The translations under genes and the position numbers were made by a program. Below the pieces are notes generated by a model. It was not told where the DNA came from. It worked only from the letters and a program-made list of their open reading frames with translations, and did no database searches. A stretch of DNA of 64,000 nucleotides from GCA-002727735 sp038134525 (GTDB lineage Bacteria; Bacteroidota; Bacteroidia; Flavobacteriales_D; Parvicellaceae). Positions 25,452 to 34,901 of the stretch are shown in pieces (the first letter of the stretch is position 1; the number at the start of each line of letters is the position of its first letter). The DNA lies in contig JAYPVI010000003.1 in NCBI GenBank assembly GCA_038134525.1, positions 1-64,000 of the forward strand, read 5' to 3'.

Positions 25452-27113
25452 TTAGTAACTTTTGTGGTGTGATTTAATAGCTCTTCCAGAAGGATCATTC
25501 ATTCCTTGAAAAGATTTATCCCATTTTAATGCTGTTGGACTACTACAGGCAACAGAAGGTACTGACGGTACCGTAAGTGCTGCAGCATTTGACGGAAAAT
25601 GGGTTTCAAAAATAGTTCTGTAATAATATTCTTCTTTATTCAAAGGAGAATTAACCTCAAATCTATTTTCAGCATTACCCATCATTTCATCACTTATTTC
25701 TCTTTCAACAACTTCTTTTAATGTATCAATCCAGCTGTACCCCACCCCATCTGAAAACTGTTCTTTTTGGCGCCAAGCCACCTCCTTGGGAAGAAGATCT
25801 TCAAAAGCTTTCCTTAATACCCACTTTTCCATCCTATCCTCAGTTATCATTTTATCTTTTGGATTAATACTCATAGCAACATCCATGAACTCTTTATCTA
25901 GAAAGGGTACTCTACCTTCTATACCCCAAGAAGCTAACGCTTTATTTGCTCTTAAACAATCGTATTGATGTAGCTTATCTAACTTTCGAACTGTTTCTTC
26001 ATGAAATTCTTTTTCATTAGGTGCCTTATGAAAGTATAAATAACCTCCGAAAATTTCATCTGATCCTTCTCCGGATAGCACCATTTTTATGCCCATAGAT
26101 TTAATCACTCTAGCCATTAAAAACATGGGGGTAGATGCCCTTATGGTTGTCACATCATATGTCTCTAAATGATAAATTACATCTTTAATGGCGTCTAATC
26201 CTTCTTGTATTGTAAAAATAATTTCGTGGTGTACAGTGCCAATATAATCTGCTACTTTTTGAGCTGCTTCTAAATCAGGAGAACCACTTAGCCCAACTGC
26301 AAAAGAATGTAACGTTGGCCACCATGCAGCTTTTTGATCATCACTTTCCACTCTTTTATCTGCATATAATTTTGCTACTGCAGATGTAATAGAAGAGTCC
26401 AAGCCTCCAGATAAAAGAACACCATATGGGACATCCGACATTAATTGCCTTTTAACCGCTTGACAAAGAGCTTCTCTCAGTCGATTCAAATTCGTCTTTT
26501 GGTCTGATACAACATGATAATCAATCCAAGTTGGATTATACCATTTTACAGGTTTTGAATCGCTATTCGTTAAATAATGTCCTGGTGGAAATAGTTCAAT
26601 TTTTTCACAAACGCCTTCTAAAGCCTTTAACTCTGAAGCCACATAAAAGACCTGATTTTTATCCCAGCCCATGTAAAGAGGGATTATACCCATATGATCT
26701 CTAGCTATCAAATAATTTTCTTCATCTTCATCATATAGTGCAAAGGCAAAAATTCCGTTTAAGTCATCAAGGAAATGAATACCTTTTTCTTCATATAGTG
26801 CTAAAATAACTTCGCAATCCGATCCCGTTTGAAATGGATAATTTTCAGCTATCTCTCTTCTTATTTCTCTATGATTGTAGATTTCCCCATTAGCTGCTAA
26901 AATACGCTTTCTATCTGCTGAGAAAATGGGTTGTTTTCCAGAAGAAGGATCTACGATCCCTAATCGCTCATGAGCTAAAATAGTATTCTTTGAGCTGTAA
27001 ATACCACTCCAGTCTGGGCCCCTATGTCTAATTTTTCTAGACATATCCAATACACAATCTCTAAGGTTTTTATTGTTTTCATTGATGTTAAATGCTCCTA
27101 CAATTCCACACAT
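25452..27113 (-). CDS. asnB: asparagine synthetase B, glutamine-hydrolysing
   Basis: 553 residues. The mature N-terminus is MCGIVGAF; Cys2 is the glutaminase nucleophile of the class II amidotransferase domain (about residues 1-190: RGPDWSG, NGEIYNHR, GSDCEVI). The C-terminal synthetase domain has the pyrophosphatase loop VLLSGGLDSSITSAV and LSGEGSDEIFGGYLY. It makes asparagine from aspartate, ATP and glutamine in the cytoplasm. Length matches the E. coli type. A TACATTTG element lies 20 bases upstream, mirrored by one for the divergent gene. Confidence 0.97.
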   Translation of the reverse strand: MCGIVGAFNINENNKNLRDCVLDMSRKIRHRGPDWSGIYSSKNTILAHERLGIVDPSSGKQPIFSADRKRILAANGEIYNHREIRREIAENYPFQTGSDCEVILALYEEKGIHFLDDLNGIFAFALYDEDEENYLIARDHMGIIPLYMGWDKNQVFYVASELKALEGVCEKIELFPPGHYLTNSDSKPVKWYNPTWIDYHVVSDQKTNLNRLREALCQAVKRQLMSDVPYGVLLSGGLDSSITSAVAKLYADKRVESDDQKAAWWPTLHSFAVGLSGSPDLEAAQKVADYIGTVHHEIIFTIQEGLDAIKDVIYHLETYDVTTIRASTPMFLMARVIKSMGIKMVLSGEGSDEIFGGYLYFHKAPNEKEFHEETVRKLDKLHQYDCLRANKALASWGIEGRVPFLDKEFMDVAMSINPKDKMITEDRMEKWVLRKAFEDLLPKEVAWRQKEQFSDGVGYSWIDTLKEVVEREISDEMMGNAENRFEVNSPLNKEEYYYRTIFETHFPSNAAALTVPSVPSVACSSPTALKWDKSFQGMNDPSGRAIKSHHKSY

Positions 27114-27132
27114 GTTTTTAATTTGAAGTTTG

Positions 27133-27140
27133 CAAATGTA
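27133..27140 (-). promoter_or_regulatory. -7 promoter element for asnB
   Basis: The minus strand reads TACATTTG, an exact TAnnTTTG match, with the asnB ATG at 27113 giving a short leader of roughly 13 bases. No -33 TTG is visible at the usual distance. Confidence 0.55.
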
Positions 27141-27154
27141 ATATAATTAATAGG

Positions 27155-27182
27155 TTGATAATTAAGCTGTTGATTACATTTG
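27155..27182 (+). promoter_or_regulatory. -33/-7 promoter for the EI24-family gene
   Basis: TTG at 27155-27157 and TACATTTG at 27175-27182 are separated by 17 bases, a full match to the Bacteroidota promoter. The ATG of the gene is at 27187, so the transcript would start at or next to the start codon and be nearly leaderless. Confidence 0.6.
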
Positions 27183-27186
27183 TAAA

Positions 27187-27975
27187 ATGAAACTAAATAA
27201 ACCAACTTTTAGTAATGGTATTCAATGTTACGCAGAGGCATTGGGGTTCATGTTTAAAAACAACTTATGGCACTATTTCTTTTATCCATTAGCGCTTAAC
27301 ATAGGATTCTTCTTTTTAGGATTTCAATTCATTGATATTTTAAGCAATCATTTAAATGAATGGATAACGAACTACATTGGTACAAATGGTAATGAATTAA
27401 GCTGGTTTAAGACTTTATTTAACTCTTTTATATATTGGGCTATTTGGGTTACATCTAAAATTATTTTTCTTATAGTATTCCCATTTATAGGTGGTTACTT
27501 TACCATTATCATTCTTTCTCCCATTTTAGCCTATTTATCCGAAAGAACTGCAGGCATAATTACGGGTAAAGAATTTCCCTTTGATATCTTACAAATTACA
27601 AGAGATGTGGTTAGGGCTGTATTAATCGCTTTAAGAAATATGATAATTCAATTGTTGTTTGTGATAGGCTTTTTTATTGTTGGTTTTATTCCTATAATTG
27701 GTTGGTTGATTGCTGCTTCCGGAAATTTCCTAACTGCAGCTTACTTTTATGGTTATACGTTTATTGATTATACCAATGAAAGAAATAGACTTTCTGTAAG
27801 AGCTAGTTCTAAATTTGTTCGAGAAAATATGTGGTTTTCAATTGGATCAGGAACGATTTTTGCACTTTGTTACTTGATTCCATTTATTGGGAGCATTTTG
27901 GCAAGTTTTGTGTGTGTAGTCGCTGTTGTAGGCACCACCATTCAACTTGAAAAGAATAATTTACTGATTAATTAA
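27187..27975 (+). CDS. EI24/CysZ-like integral membrane protein
   Basis: 262 residues with about five to six membrane segments (near residues 28-50, 78-118, 138-182 and 215-255). Characteristic stretches include FPFIGGYFTIIILSPILAYLSER split over two motifs and YFYGYTFIDY. The EI24 domain covers CysZ, a sulfate permease of the cysteine pathway, but in Bacteroidota the substrate is not established and no sulfate genes are here. It overlaps the convergent TlpA-like gene by 15 bases. Confidence 0.8.
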   Translation: MKLNKPTFSNGIQCYAEALGFMFKNNLWHYFFYPLALNIGFFFLGFQFIDILSNHLNEWITNYIGTNGNELSWFKTLFNSFIYWAIWVTSKIIFLIVFPFIGGYFTIIILSPILAYLSERTAGIITGKEFPFDILQITRDVVRAVLIALRNMIIQLLFVIGFFIVGFIPIIGWLIAASGNFLTAAYFYGYTFIDYTNERNRLSVRASSKFVRENMWFSIGSGTIFALCYLIPFIGSILASFVCVVAVVGTTIQLEKNNLLIN

Positions 27976-28482
27976 TTCATCAATTTTATCAATCATGGCT
28001 TGAAATTCGTTTTCTTCAAATAATCTTGTAAGAAACACGATTTTTCCCTTTTTATCAATCACAATATTTCTTGTTACTCCTGCTCCTTTTAAAGTGAATA
28101 AATCAAAGATTTCGGCTTTAGGATCCCAAGCTATTGGATATGTAACACCTGTTTTTTCAATAAATGGAAGCATTCTATCCTTTGTGTCTTTAATATCAAC
28201 ACCGATTAACAAAAAATCTTTTTCTTTAAATTTTTGCCAAACTCGAGATTCAAGTTGAGGCATTTCTTTCTTACAAACACTGCACCACGATCCAGTAAAT
28301 TGGATAACGACTATTTTGTCTTTTAGATCTTGATTAGTCCAAGTTTCTCCATTTATCATATCGAGTGTTAATGAGGGAATATTATCGCCAACTTTTACCT
28401 TATAACCTCTGTTCTCCTCATTTTGTGAAAATGCATAAATAGAAAGGAATAAAAAAGAAAAAAATAATATTACGTTTTTCAT
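27961..28482 (-). CDS. TlpA-like thiol-disulfide protein
   Basis: 173 residues from the ATG at 28482, which gives a signal peptide ending AFSQ; the longer frame runs into the preceding gene. The thioredoxin/AhpC-type fold shows VQFTGSWCSVCKKEMPQL with the redox pair Cys67 and Cys70, the cis-Pro region VTRNIVIDKKGKIV, and LIGVDIKD. It should act in the periplasm as a reductant, for instance for cytochrome c maturation or for its neighbours. It is the last gene of the seven-gene minus-strand unit, 19 bases after the barrel gene. Confidence 0.9.
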   Translation of the reverse strand: MKNVILFFSFLFLSIYAFSQNEENRGYKVKVGDNIPSLTLDMINGETWTNQDLKDKIVVIQFTGSWCSVCKKEMPQLESRVWQKFKEKDFLLIGVDIKDTKDRMLPFIEKTGVTYPIAWDPKAEIFDLFTLKGAGVTRNIVIDKKGKIVFLTRLFEENEFQAMIDKIDELINQ

Positions 28483-28501
28483 TGGAATGTCATTATAAAA
28501 A

Positions 28502-29518
28502 TTAATTCTTTTCTTCTGTAGCATAGTTAGATTTTTTAATCTTAAAGCGATAATTTATGCCAGATGTTAGCTGTATTTTTGAACCCATTTGAATGCCATT
28601 AACATATTGATAAACAGGAAGTTCAGAAGTCATGAAAAATGCTAAATCTCTCTTATAATATGTTAATTGAGGAACGAAAAATACTTTGTAGCTACCTGTG
28701 GAATTTACATCTATATTATATATAGATAAATCAACATGTTGTGCAGACACCATTTTATTAATCAGTTCAGCTCTTAACTGCAAGGTTAAACCAAAATTAG
28801 CCGAAAGTTTTCTAGAAGCAAATAAACCTAAACTGGTATAATTACCAAATTTTTGGCCCAATGAGTTAAATCCTGTTTTAACGTGTAAAATATTTGAAAA
28901 CAAATTTATTTTTTGTTTAAAATAAGAACGAAAAAGAAATCCATAAAACATAAAATCAATAGATCCATTTGTGGTCTGTGCAATAAAAGGATTTATAGCA
29001 TAAAAATCCCCCAATTGACCAGAATATATCAAGGAGGAATCTTTATGTGAACCTAAAGGCAATTTCATTCCTAAACCTATTGTTATCTCTGTTTTTTTAT
29101 TTCCTGCTGATTTATTAAAAACTACATACCTAGGAAGAATAATAAGATCTGAAGGCCCACTTGAACTTATGGTGTCAGTCAAAGTATTTTGTTGTTCAAT
29201 ATCAAACTTTGATTTATTTAAAAAATATCCACTTGCCAAGGAAAAAGTAAATTTATCAGAAAGCCCGTAATCCAATCTTAAAAATAAATAATTGGACGAA
29301 AAATGATCAAAAGCTCCTATTGTATCCTCTGATTGGAAATAAAATCGATCGGAGCTTAAAAATTGATGGTTTGTTGATATTTCAAATTGATGTTGCTTTA
29401 ATACCCCTGTTGCTGCCCCACCTGCAATAGGATTAGTGGCACCACCAGAACAACAGCCCTGTGAAAATAAGCTATTAAAATAAAAAATAAGAGCAGTTAG
29501 GGTTATAAACTTTTTCAA
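28502..29518 (-). CDS. outer-membrane barrel-like protein with Cys-Cys N-terminus
   Basis: 338 residues. The start is a TTG one base after the upstream stop; no ATG would keep the signal peptide (ends NSLFSQ). The mature protein begins GCCSGGATNPIAGGAATGV, a Cys-Cys, Gly-rich segment, followed by at least twelve amphipathic strands and a C-terminal basic end. It should be an outer-membrane beta-barrel. The paired cysteines at the periplasmic edge could be a metal or disulfide site served by the two thioredoxin-fold neighbours. I cannot name the family with certainty. Confidence 0.7.
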   Translation of the reverse strand: MKKFITLTALIFYFNSLFSQGCCSGGATNPIAGGAATGVLKQHQFEISTNHQFLSSDRFYFQSEDTIGAFDHFSSNYLFLRLDYGLSDKFTFSLASGYFLNKSKFDIEQQNTLTDTISSSGPSDLIILPRYVVFNKSAGNKKTEITIGLGMKLPLGSHKDSSLIYSGQLGDFYAINPFIAQTTNGSIDFMFYGFLFRSYFKQKINLFSNILHVKTGFNSLGQKFGNYTSLGLFASRKLSANFGLTLQLRAELINKMVSAQHVDLSIYNIDVNSTGSYKVFFVPQLTYYKRDLAFFMTSELPVYQYVNGIQMGSKIQLTSGINYRFKIKKSNYATEEKN

Positions 29519-29519
29519 T

Positions 29520-30284
29520 TTACCTATTGAGGTTAAACATCATCTTCTTATAATCAAAATTTTCTTTTAATCTTAATATATAATTGCCATTAGGTAAGGC
29601 TTTCAATTGTATTTTTTCATGTTGATTAATCGTATTTTCAATCATGAGTTTTCCATTGATGGAGTAAATTTGAAACTCAATGGGTTGAAATTCATTACGG
29701 TTGGTTAATAATCGTATTTCACCATGTGATGGATTGGGAAATATATAGGTAGAATTGCTTTCTTTTGAAGGAAGAAGTGTATTTGTCCCCAATAATGCCT
29801 GGTCTATAGCATTTTCAATACCTGTAGTTGAACTATTTTGATTAAAATATACGCCATGATTTGCACCTCCTACAACAACTATTTTAGGCATTCCATTTTG
29901 ACCATAATCAGACATTTTTATAGAAGGGTCTGAAAACTTAATACAACTTCCCATACCAAAATTATTTGCCCAATTATGAAGTGATTGACATGTTGTGTTC
30001 GCATAATCATCTACTAAGTAAAAAAGTACTTGATTGGGATTAGAAGTTGCATAAGATTCAACTGCTGAATATGCGTCTAAGGCGTAAGACGCACATGGAC
30101 CACAAGGCATAACCCAAACCATAACAACTACTTTTCCGCTATCAAGCTCAGAAAATAAATGATGTGCATTTCCATCGCAATCATTTGCATTAAAGTCTGT
30201 AGCTGTATTTTGAGAAAAAACTAATTCATTAATCCCTAACAAGCAAAAAAATGAGATTATGTATTTAAATATAAATGTATTCAT
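29520..30284 (-). CDS. secreted thioredoxin-fold protein with T9SS tail
   Basis: 254 residues. A signal peptide ends LVFSQ (about residue 25). The thioredoxin-like domain has VWVMPCGPCASYALD with redox pair Cys61 and Cys64 and the cis-Pro candidate MPKIVVVGG near residue 138. A type A sorting domain covers about residues 180-254 (IFPNPSHGEIRLLTN ... LPNGNYILRL). A CGPC protein exported to the cell surface is unusual. It may act on disulfides of secreted partners. It is 13 bases after the TIGR03643 gene and one base before the barrel gene. Confidence 0.85.
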   Translation of the reverse strand: MNTFIFKYIISFFCLLGINELVFSQNTATDFNANDCDGNAHHLFSELDSGKVVVMVWVMPCGPCASYALDAYSAVESYATSNPNQVLFYLVDDYANTTCQSLHNWANNFGMGSCIKFSDPSIKMSDYGQNGMPKIVVVGGANHGVYFNQNSSTTGIENAIDQALLGTNTLLPSKESNSTYIFPNPSHGEIRLLTNRNEFQPIEFQIYSINGKLMIENTINQHEKIQLKALPNGNYILRLKENFDYKKMMFNLNR

Positions 30285-30297
30285 AATATTAATTTAA

Positions 30298-30570
30298 TCA
30301 TCTTTTAGAAATCCGATTCCCTGTAATTTGCTTTTGCATAGAAGACTTATGTCGTTGAACGTCATCTGATCGCAATTTTACATGTTTTGTTTTTCTTCCT
30401 TGAACTCTTTTACGCCATCTCTTCCAACTTTTTTCATTCAGTTCCTTCCTCATTAAATCGATAACTTCTTGCTCTGAAAGATTAAACTGAAGTTGAATAG
30501 CCTCAAAAGGTGTTCTATCTTCCCAAGCCATTTCTATTATTCTATCTGTTTCTTGTTCTGTAAAGCGCAT
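30298..30570 (-). CDS. TIGR03643-family small protein
   Basis: 90 residues, cytoplasmic. The N-terminal helix-turn-helix-like stretch (FTEQETDRIIEMAWEDRTPF) and SEQEVIDLMRKEL are typical of the TIGR03643/DUF2805 family, often in Bacteroidota and proteobacteria, with basic C-terminus. It looks like a small nucleic-acid-binding protein, but its role is unknown. It starts immediately after the subtilase stop (TAA then ATG) and is inside a unit of envelope genes. Confidence 0.85.
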   Translation of the reverse strand: MRFTEQETDRIIEMAWEDRTPFEAIQLQFNLSEQEVIDLMRKELNEKSWKRWRKRVQGRKTKHVKLRSDDVQRHKSSMQKQITGNRISKR

Positions 30571-33500
30571 TTAATCTTGAATTACAACAGATTTAACATG
30601 TTGATTTACATTATCAAATATTCGTACATAATAAACCCCTTTTGATAAATTACTTAGGTTTAAGTGTACTAATTTTGTTTCATCTGATTGAAAATCAATT
30701 TCCGATTCATAAATAATTTTACCCGTGACATCAAATAGTTCTAATGAAATGAATTCTATTGCATTATTTTCCAAGTAAAGTTGAAAATTTCCTGAATTTG
30801 GATTTGGAAATAAATTGAAATTTAGTGGATTGTACTCTTCATTAATATTGTCATAAACATTAATATTATCTAAATAAATCGTATTTTGTTTCATACTCAC
30901 ATTTGTAAATGATATTTTGATCTGCTGTCCCCGATAAGGTTGCAACGAAATACGCTCAGTTCTCCAATGATTAGAGGATGATGGTCGCCATGGAACATCC
31001 AAACTAGAACTAGTACTTAGATTATGGCCACTCTTAGTAAAGATAGTATCAGAAAATGAAATTCCACAATCCGTTGATACCAATATTAAAAGTTGGTCAC
31101 CATGATATGGGTTTGGCATAGCATAAGACAAATCAAAAGACAAAAAGGGATTTTTATTATCATTACTTACTGAAATGGGGAATGTCACTAAATTGGAAGA
31201 CTGTCCTGGATCAGTAAATTCATTGAAAAAAGCTGCAGCCATACCAGTTTCTCCATTTTTCTGAATCACATTTATTTGTTCCCAATGTAATGCATTTTCA
31301 TCGGTTGTATTTACCCAGTTTAATGGGGGAAAAGAGGAGTTAAAATCTTCTACAAGATCCATTTCTTGAGGGGAAACAACTTTGATAAAATTCGATTTAG
31401 TTTTGGTTTGGGTGAAAAATTGATTGGATGCGGTTAGGGTTACTTCATAATGGCCTAATTCTTGAAATCGAACTACTGGATTTTCTGAATTGGCATTTGT
31501 TCCATTTTCAAAAGACACGGTGTTAGGGTTAAATAACCAACTCCAGGAATCTGGACATCCCAATGATTTATCTACAAAAAAGGCTGTAGATTCAACACAT
31601 ATAACTTCATTGGAAGCCTCAAAATTTGTCCCATAAGAGCAATTAAAACCGCCACTTCCGTTATAATACTTAGCTACTTGTCTTTTCCCTTTAATGCCAC
31701 TTTTATTAATAGCTCTAACAGTGTACCAAAAATCCTCATTATAGTTCTTAGGTATTCTGTAGTAAGTGTCTTTAGTAACAGCAATTGAATCCATAAACTT
31801 ATCGCCTAACACCATTACCTCATATTGTACAGCTCCCGGAACAGGGTCCCAAGTAATGGTAACATAACATAAACAAATACTATCCACAGATAAATAATCT
31901 GGGTCTTTTATGATGGTAAAGTATTCATCTGATTGATCTTCAGTTATGCCTCTAGATACCTTGATTTTAACCTCATCCATCTGTTGATTAGGGACTTGCC
32001 AAATTTTCATTCTTTTATCAGCAGATGCATCCCCTATGTAGTTCCAAGTCAATCCATTATCGGAACTATACTCAATATCAAATGGAATAGTGTCTGGGCT
32101 AGCATCCCAATGGATAAACTCCACATCAAATGGATGTAGTCCTTCACCTCCAATTGGGTAAGTAATCGTAATTTCATCATATATAAACTCATATATTAGG
32201 AAGTATTTTTGTCCAGAAAAAGGTACATTATATCCAAATACTTCAATCTCATACGTGTTTTTTGATGGATTTACAATGGATACTTGTTCCATATTGTTTA
32301 AATGATCCTCTCCTTTTAAAGCTGTTGATGATAATGATGAAGGATTTGGTGTTGTATTTAAAACCCATGGAAAATAAGCTGTATCAGATGTGAGTAATTT
32401 TAAATCTAAATCGTTTACCAAAGCCTTAGAAGCAGATGGGAAAGCTTCTCGATCCATCCAATAAGCCATTACCTTAACTTCCTTTACATTTTCAGGAATA
32501 TTTAATTGATAAAGATGTGTTTCTCCATGAGAAATGGAAGAGTCAATATATCGCTTTTCTTCGAGAACTTTTACCGCTTTGTATGCATTTAATCTTCCCC
32601 AACCAAATGTAAAATCTGGCCCTTCATTGCCATAATCTTCTGCTGTATTAAGCAAAATACCCTTTAATAAACCTGAATTAGGATCTTCTTGATTATTCAA
32701 CTCTCTGTATGCCTGATACAATTGTGCTAATACACCAGCAACTCCAGGTGCCGCAGCGGAGGTTCCACTTCCAAATGCATAGACATTATTAGGATCTGTT
32801 GACATTTGCCCATTACCATTAGCAGAAATATCCGGTTTAATCCTTCCATCATTAGCTGGACCTCTACTACTGCTATTGACAATATTTCCGTTGTTTAATA
32901 AATTCGCTGTGGCTATTACATTTTTTCCTTGTTTATGGCCGCCTGTTATGTTTCCCCAACCCGGTCCTGCACCATAACCACAATTTAATGAACCTGTATT
33001 ACCTGCTGAAAACACTTGAATCAATGATGGGTTTAATCTAATCTCTAAATCAACTTGACGAGTTAAAGTAGTATAGCCAGCATTACACCCATCGCTATAA
33101 GAAGAAGAAAATAAAACAACCCCACTATCTCTGTGTAGTTGAACTGTACCAGGTAAGCTTCCACTGTATTGTCTAATATGCATCTTAGCTCCTTTTGCCA
33201 TTCCCTCATAGATTGGATTTAAATTACCCGCACCTCCTAAGATACCAGCAACCATATCCCCATGATCACCAGTAAAATCGTTTGCTACGTTGCTTTGCTC
33301 TAATCTACCAGTAAAGTCTATATGGGGCCCCACAAAACCATCATCATTAACGGCTACACTTACGCCACTTCCATCATACTTTCTTCCATTTAAAATCGCA
33401 GTATTAATAGCATTAGATCGGTGAAGTGTCATACCTTTAATATCTTCGGGTTCAGCAGGAGGAGAAATCAAAGAAACGTAACTTACATCAACCATTTCAA

Positions 33501-34053
33501 TGATTTCTTGGACATCAGAAGGAGATATGGACGCACGAATAATCATCGAGTATGAATTTTTTTCAAATACCCTAATCCTTTTGTCAGCAATTCTCTTTAG
33601 AGCCAAATCAAAGTCTGTATCTCTCATTAAAAGAATGACTATTTTTATTAGATCTCCATCTTTAGCCCAGTCTGGATAAGGTGATTCATACAAAACTGGG
33701 TCGTACTTTATGGGTAAAGGGAGTTTATCTATGTAAGCAATATTAAACTTTTGGAGGTTTATAATTGAAAATTTTTCCGGGACAGAAACAAGGTAGTTCT
33801 GTTCAGGAATGTAGTCCAAAAATCGAATTCCAAGCGACTCCATTTCCTTTTTCTCTAACTGAGAAGGTAATTTATTGAATGAAAAAATTCTATAATATCG
33901 GTTATTAATAATCTCATCCTGTTCAACACTACTTAAAAGAGCCTGATTGAATGTGGTTTTTAAAGTTATGTCTTTATTGGTGAGACTAAGCTTCTGAGCG
34001 TACTCAATTGTGCAGTATGCGATTAAGCAAACAATTAGTGGGAGTTTCATCAT
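30571..34053 (-). CDS. large T9SS-exported subtilisin-family (S8) protease
   Basis: 1160 residues. A signal peptide ends EYAQ (about residue 20). An N-terminal region of about 190 residues may be a prodomain. The S8 catalytic triad is seen as Asp237 (VAVNDDG), His264 (GDHGDMVAG) and Ser432 (GTSAAAPG), with Asn351 region SAGNTGS. Then come fibronectin-like domains (about 610-830), a PKD-type region (WSWLFNPN), a MAM/jelly-roll-like domain (905-1080) and a type A sorting domain ending the protein. It should degrade protein at the cell surface. Start and preceding stop share one base (TAATG); a second ATG is one codon in. Confidence 0.93.
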   Translation of the reverse strand: MMKLPLIVCLIAYCTIEYAQKLSLTNKDITLKTTFNQALLSSVEQDEIINNRYYRIFSFNKLPSQLEKKEMESLGIRFLDYIPEQNYLVSVPEKFSIINLQKFNIAYIDKLPLPIKYDPVLYESPYPDWAKDGDLIKIVILLMRDTDFDLALKRIADKRIRVFEKNSYSMIIRASISPSDVQEIIEMVDVSYVSLISPPAEPEDIKGMTLHRSNAINTAILNGRKYDGSGVSVAVNDDGFVGPHIDFTGRLEQSNVANDFTGDHGDMVAGILGGAGNLNPIYEGMAKGAKMHIRQYSGSLPGTVQLHRDSGVVLFSSSYSDGCNAGYTTLTRQVDLEIRLNPSLIQVFSAGNTGSLNCGYGAGPGWGNITGGHKQGKNVIATANLLNNGNIVNSSSRGPANDGRIKPDISANGNGQMSTDPNNVYAFGSGTSAAAPGVAGVLAQLYQAYRELNNQEDPNSGLLKGILLNTAEDYGNEGPDFTFGWGRLNAYKAVKVLEEKRYIDSSISHGETHLYQLNIPENVKEVKVMAYWMDREAFPSASKALVNDLDLKLLTSDTAYFPWVLNTTPNPSSLSSTALKGEDHLNNMEQVSIVNPSKNTYEIEVFGYNVPFSGQKYFLIYEFIYDEITITYPIGGEGLHPFDVEFIHWDASPDTIPFDIEYSSDNGLTWNYIGDASADKRMKIWQVPNQQMDEVKIKVSRGITEDQSDEYFTIIKDPDYLSVDSICLCYVTITWDPVPGAVQYEVMVLGDKFMDSIAVTKDTYYRIPKNYNEDFWYTVRAINKSGIKGKRQVAKYYNGSGGFNCSYGTNFEASNEVICVESTAFFVDKSLGCPDSWSWLFNPNTVSFENGTNANSENPVVRFQELGHYEVTLTASNQFFTQTKTKSNFIKVVSPQEMDLVEDFNSSFPPLNWVNTTDENALHWEQINVIQKNGETGMAAAFFNEFTDPGQSSNLVTFPISVSNDNKNPFLSFDLSYAMPNPYHGDQLLILVSTDCGISFSDTIFTKSGHNLSTSSSLDVPWRPSSSNHWRTERISLQPYRGQQIKISFTNVSMKQNTIYLDNINVYDNINEEYNPLNFNLFPNPNSGNFQLYLENNAIEFISLELFDVTGKIIYESEIDFQSDETKLVHLNLSNLSKGVYYVRIFDNVNQHVKSVVIQD

Positions 34054-34892
34054 TAAAATACGAATTTAATGTCCTGTTTATATTCGCCTGAAGAAATGGA
34101 AAGTATATAAAACCCTCTTTTTAAATCCACTGGTAATAATATCTCATTATTACCTCTTGAGTTAATCCTAGATTTAAAACTGGAAACTCTTTGACCATTT
34201 AAATTGTAGATTGTAATTAGGGCCTCCTCTGTAATTGATGGGTTATTTGAAAGAATTAACTTATTTCCATTTGTAATATAACCATCGTTAAAAGCTGAGG
34301 TTACTGAAACACCTGTTGATGTAGAAGGATAAATGGTATGGCTTGCAAGATAAATCTGATCACCTGCTGTATTGTTCATGGAATTTGTGACATTATAAGC
34401 ATAATAAATAGTAACAGGCCCTAGATCATTAGTTGGTGCAGTCCATTGAAAATCCCATGAAATTTGATTGTTTCCAGAGCTAGTATGATTTAAATACGTT
34501 CTGTTATTAGCCGAAATTTGCGTATTTACAACATCAGATGCAGTTAATGTTCCAGCATCATTGCCTTGAGCTGAATCTAATATTACTAATTGAAATCCAT
34601 TTTTTAAAGACCCATTAGAAATAGATAAAGTTAAATCATAAGTTACGCCTAATTCGTATTCATTATTCGCACCACTAAATGAAACTGACGAAGTTGGATT
34701 TCCATCATTTACACTACCGCTGTGACACATCGTACAATTGCCCTCTCCTGGCGCCCCTGTCTTTCCTAAAGGTGCTCCTCCAGAATTTAAAATAGCAGCA
34801 TATTGATGGATTTGGATATGAGGGTTATTGCTCATCAAATAATGTAACCCCATTAATGCTAGGAATATAAGTGGTGAAATATACTTTTTCAT
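34053..34892 (-). CDS. choice-of-anchor V protein with CxxCH and T9SS tail
   Basis: 279 residues. A hydrophobic N-terminus of about 20 residues serves as signal. GAPGEGNCTMCHSG holds Cys53, Cys56 and His57, a c-type haem motif characteristic of the choice-of-anchor V proteins. The middle is a Reeler-like beta-sandwich (about 65-190). The last 75 residues form a type A sorting domain (RGFYILSISSGEYKQDIKF). If haem is attached, this would be a surface-exposed monohaem protein. It lies 9 bases after the haem lipoprotein gene. Confidence 0.85.
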   Translation of the reverse strand: MKKYISPLIFLALMGLHYLMSNNPHIQIHQYAAILNSGGAPLGKTGAPGEGNCTMCHSGSVNDGNPTSSVSFSGANNEYELGVTYDLTLSISNGSLKNGFQLVILDSAQGNDAGTLTASDVVNTQISANNRTYLNHTSSGNNQISWDFQWTAPTNDLGPVTIYYAYNVTNSMNNTAGDQIYLASHTIYPSTSTGVSVTSAFNDGYITNGNKLILSNNPSITEEALITIYNLNGQRVSSFKSRINSRGNNEILLPVDLKRGFYILSISSGEYKQDIKFVF

Positions 34893-34901
34893 TTGTGTAT
34901 T

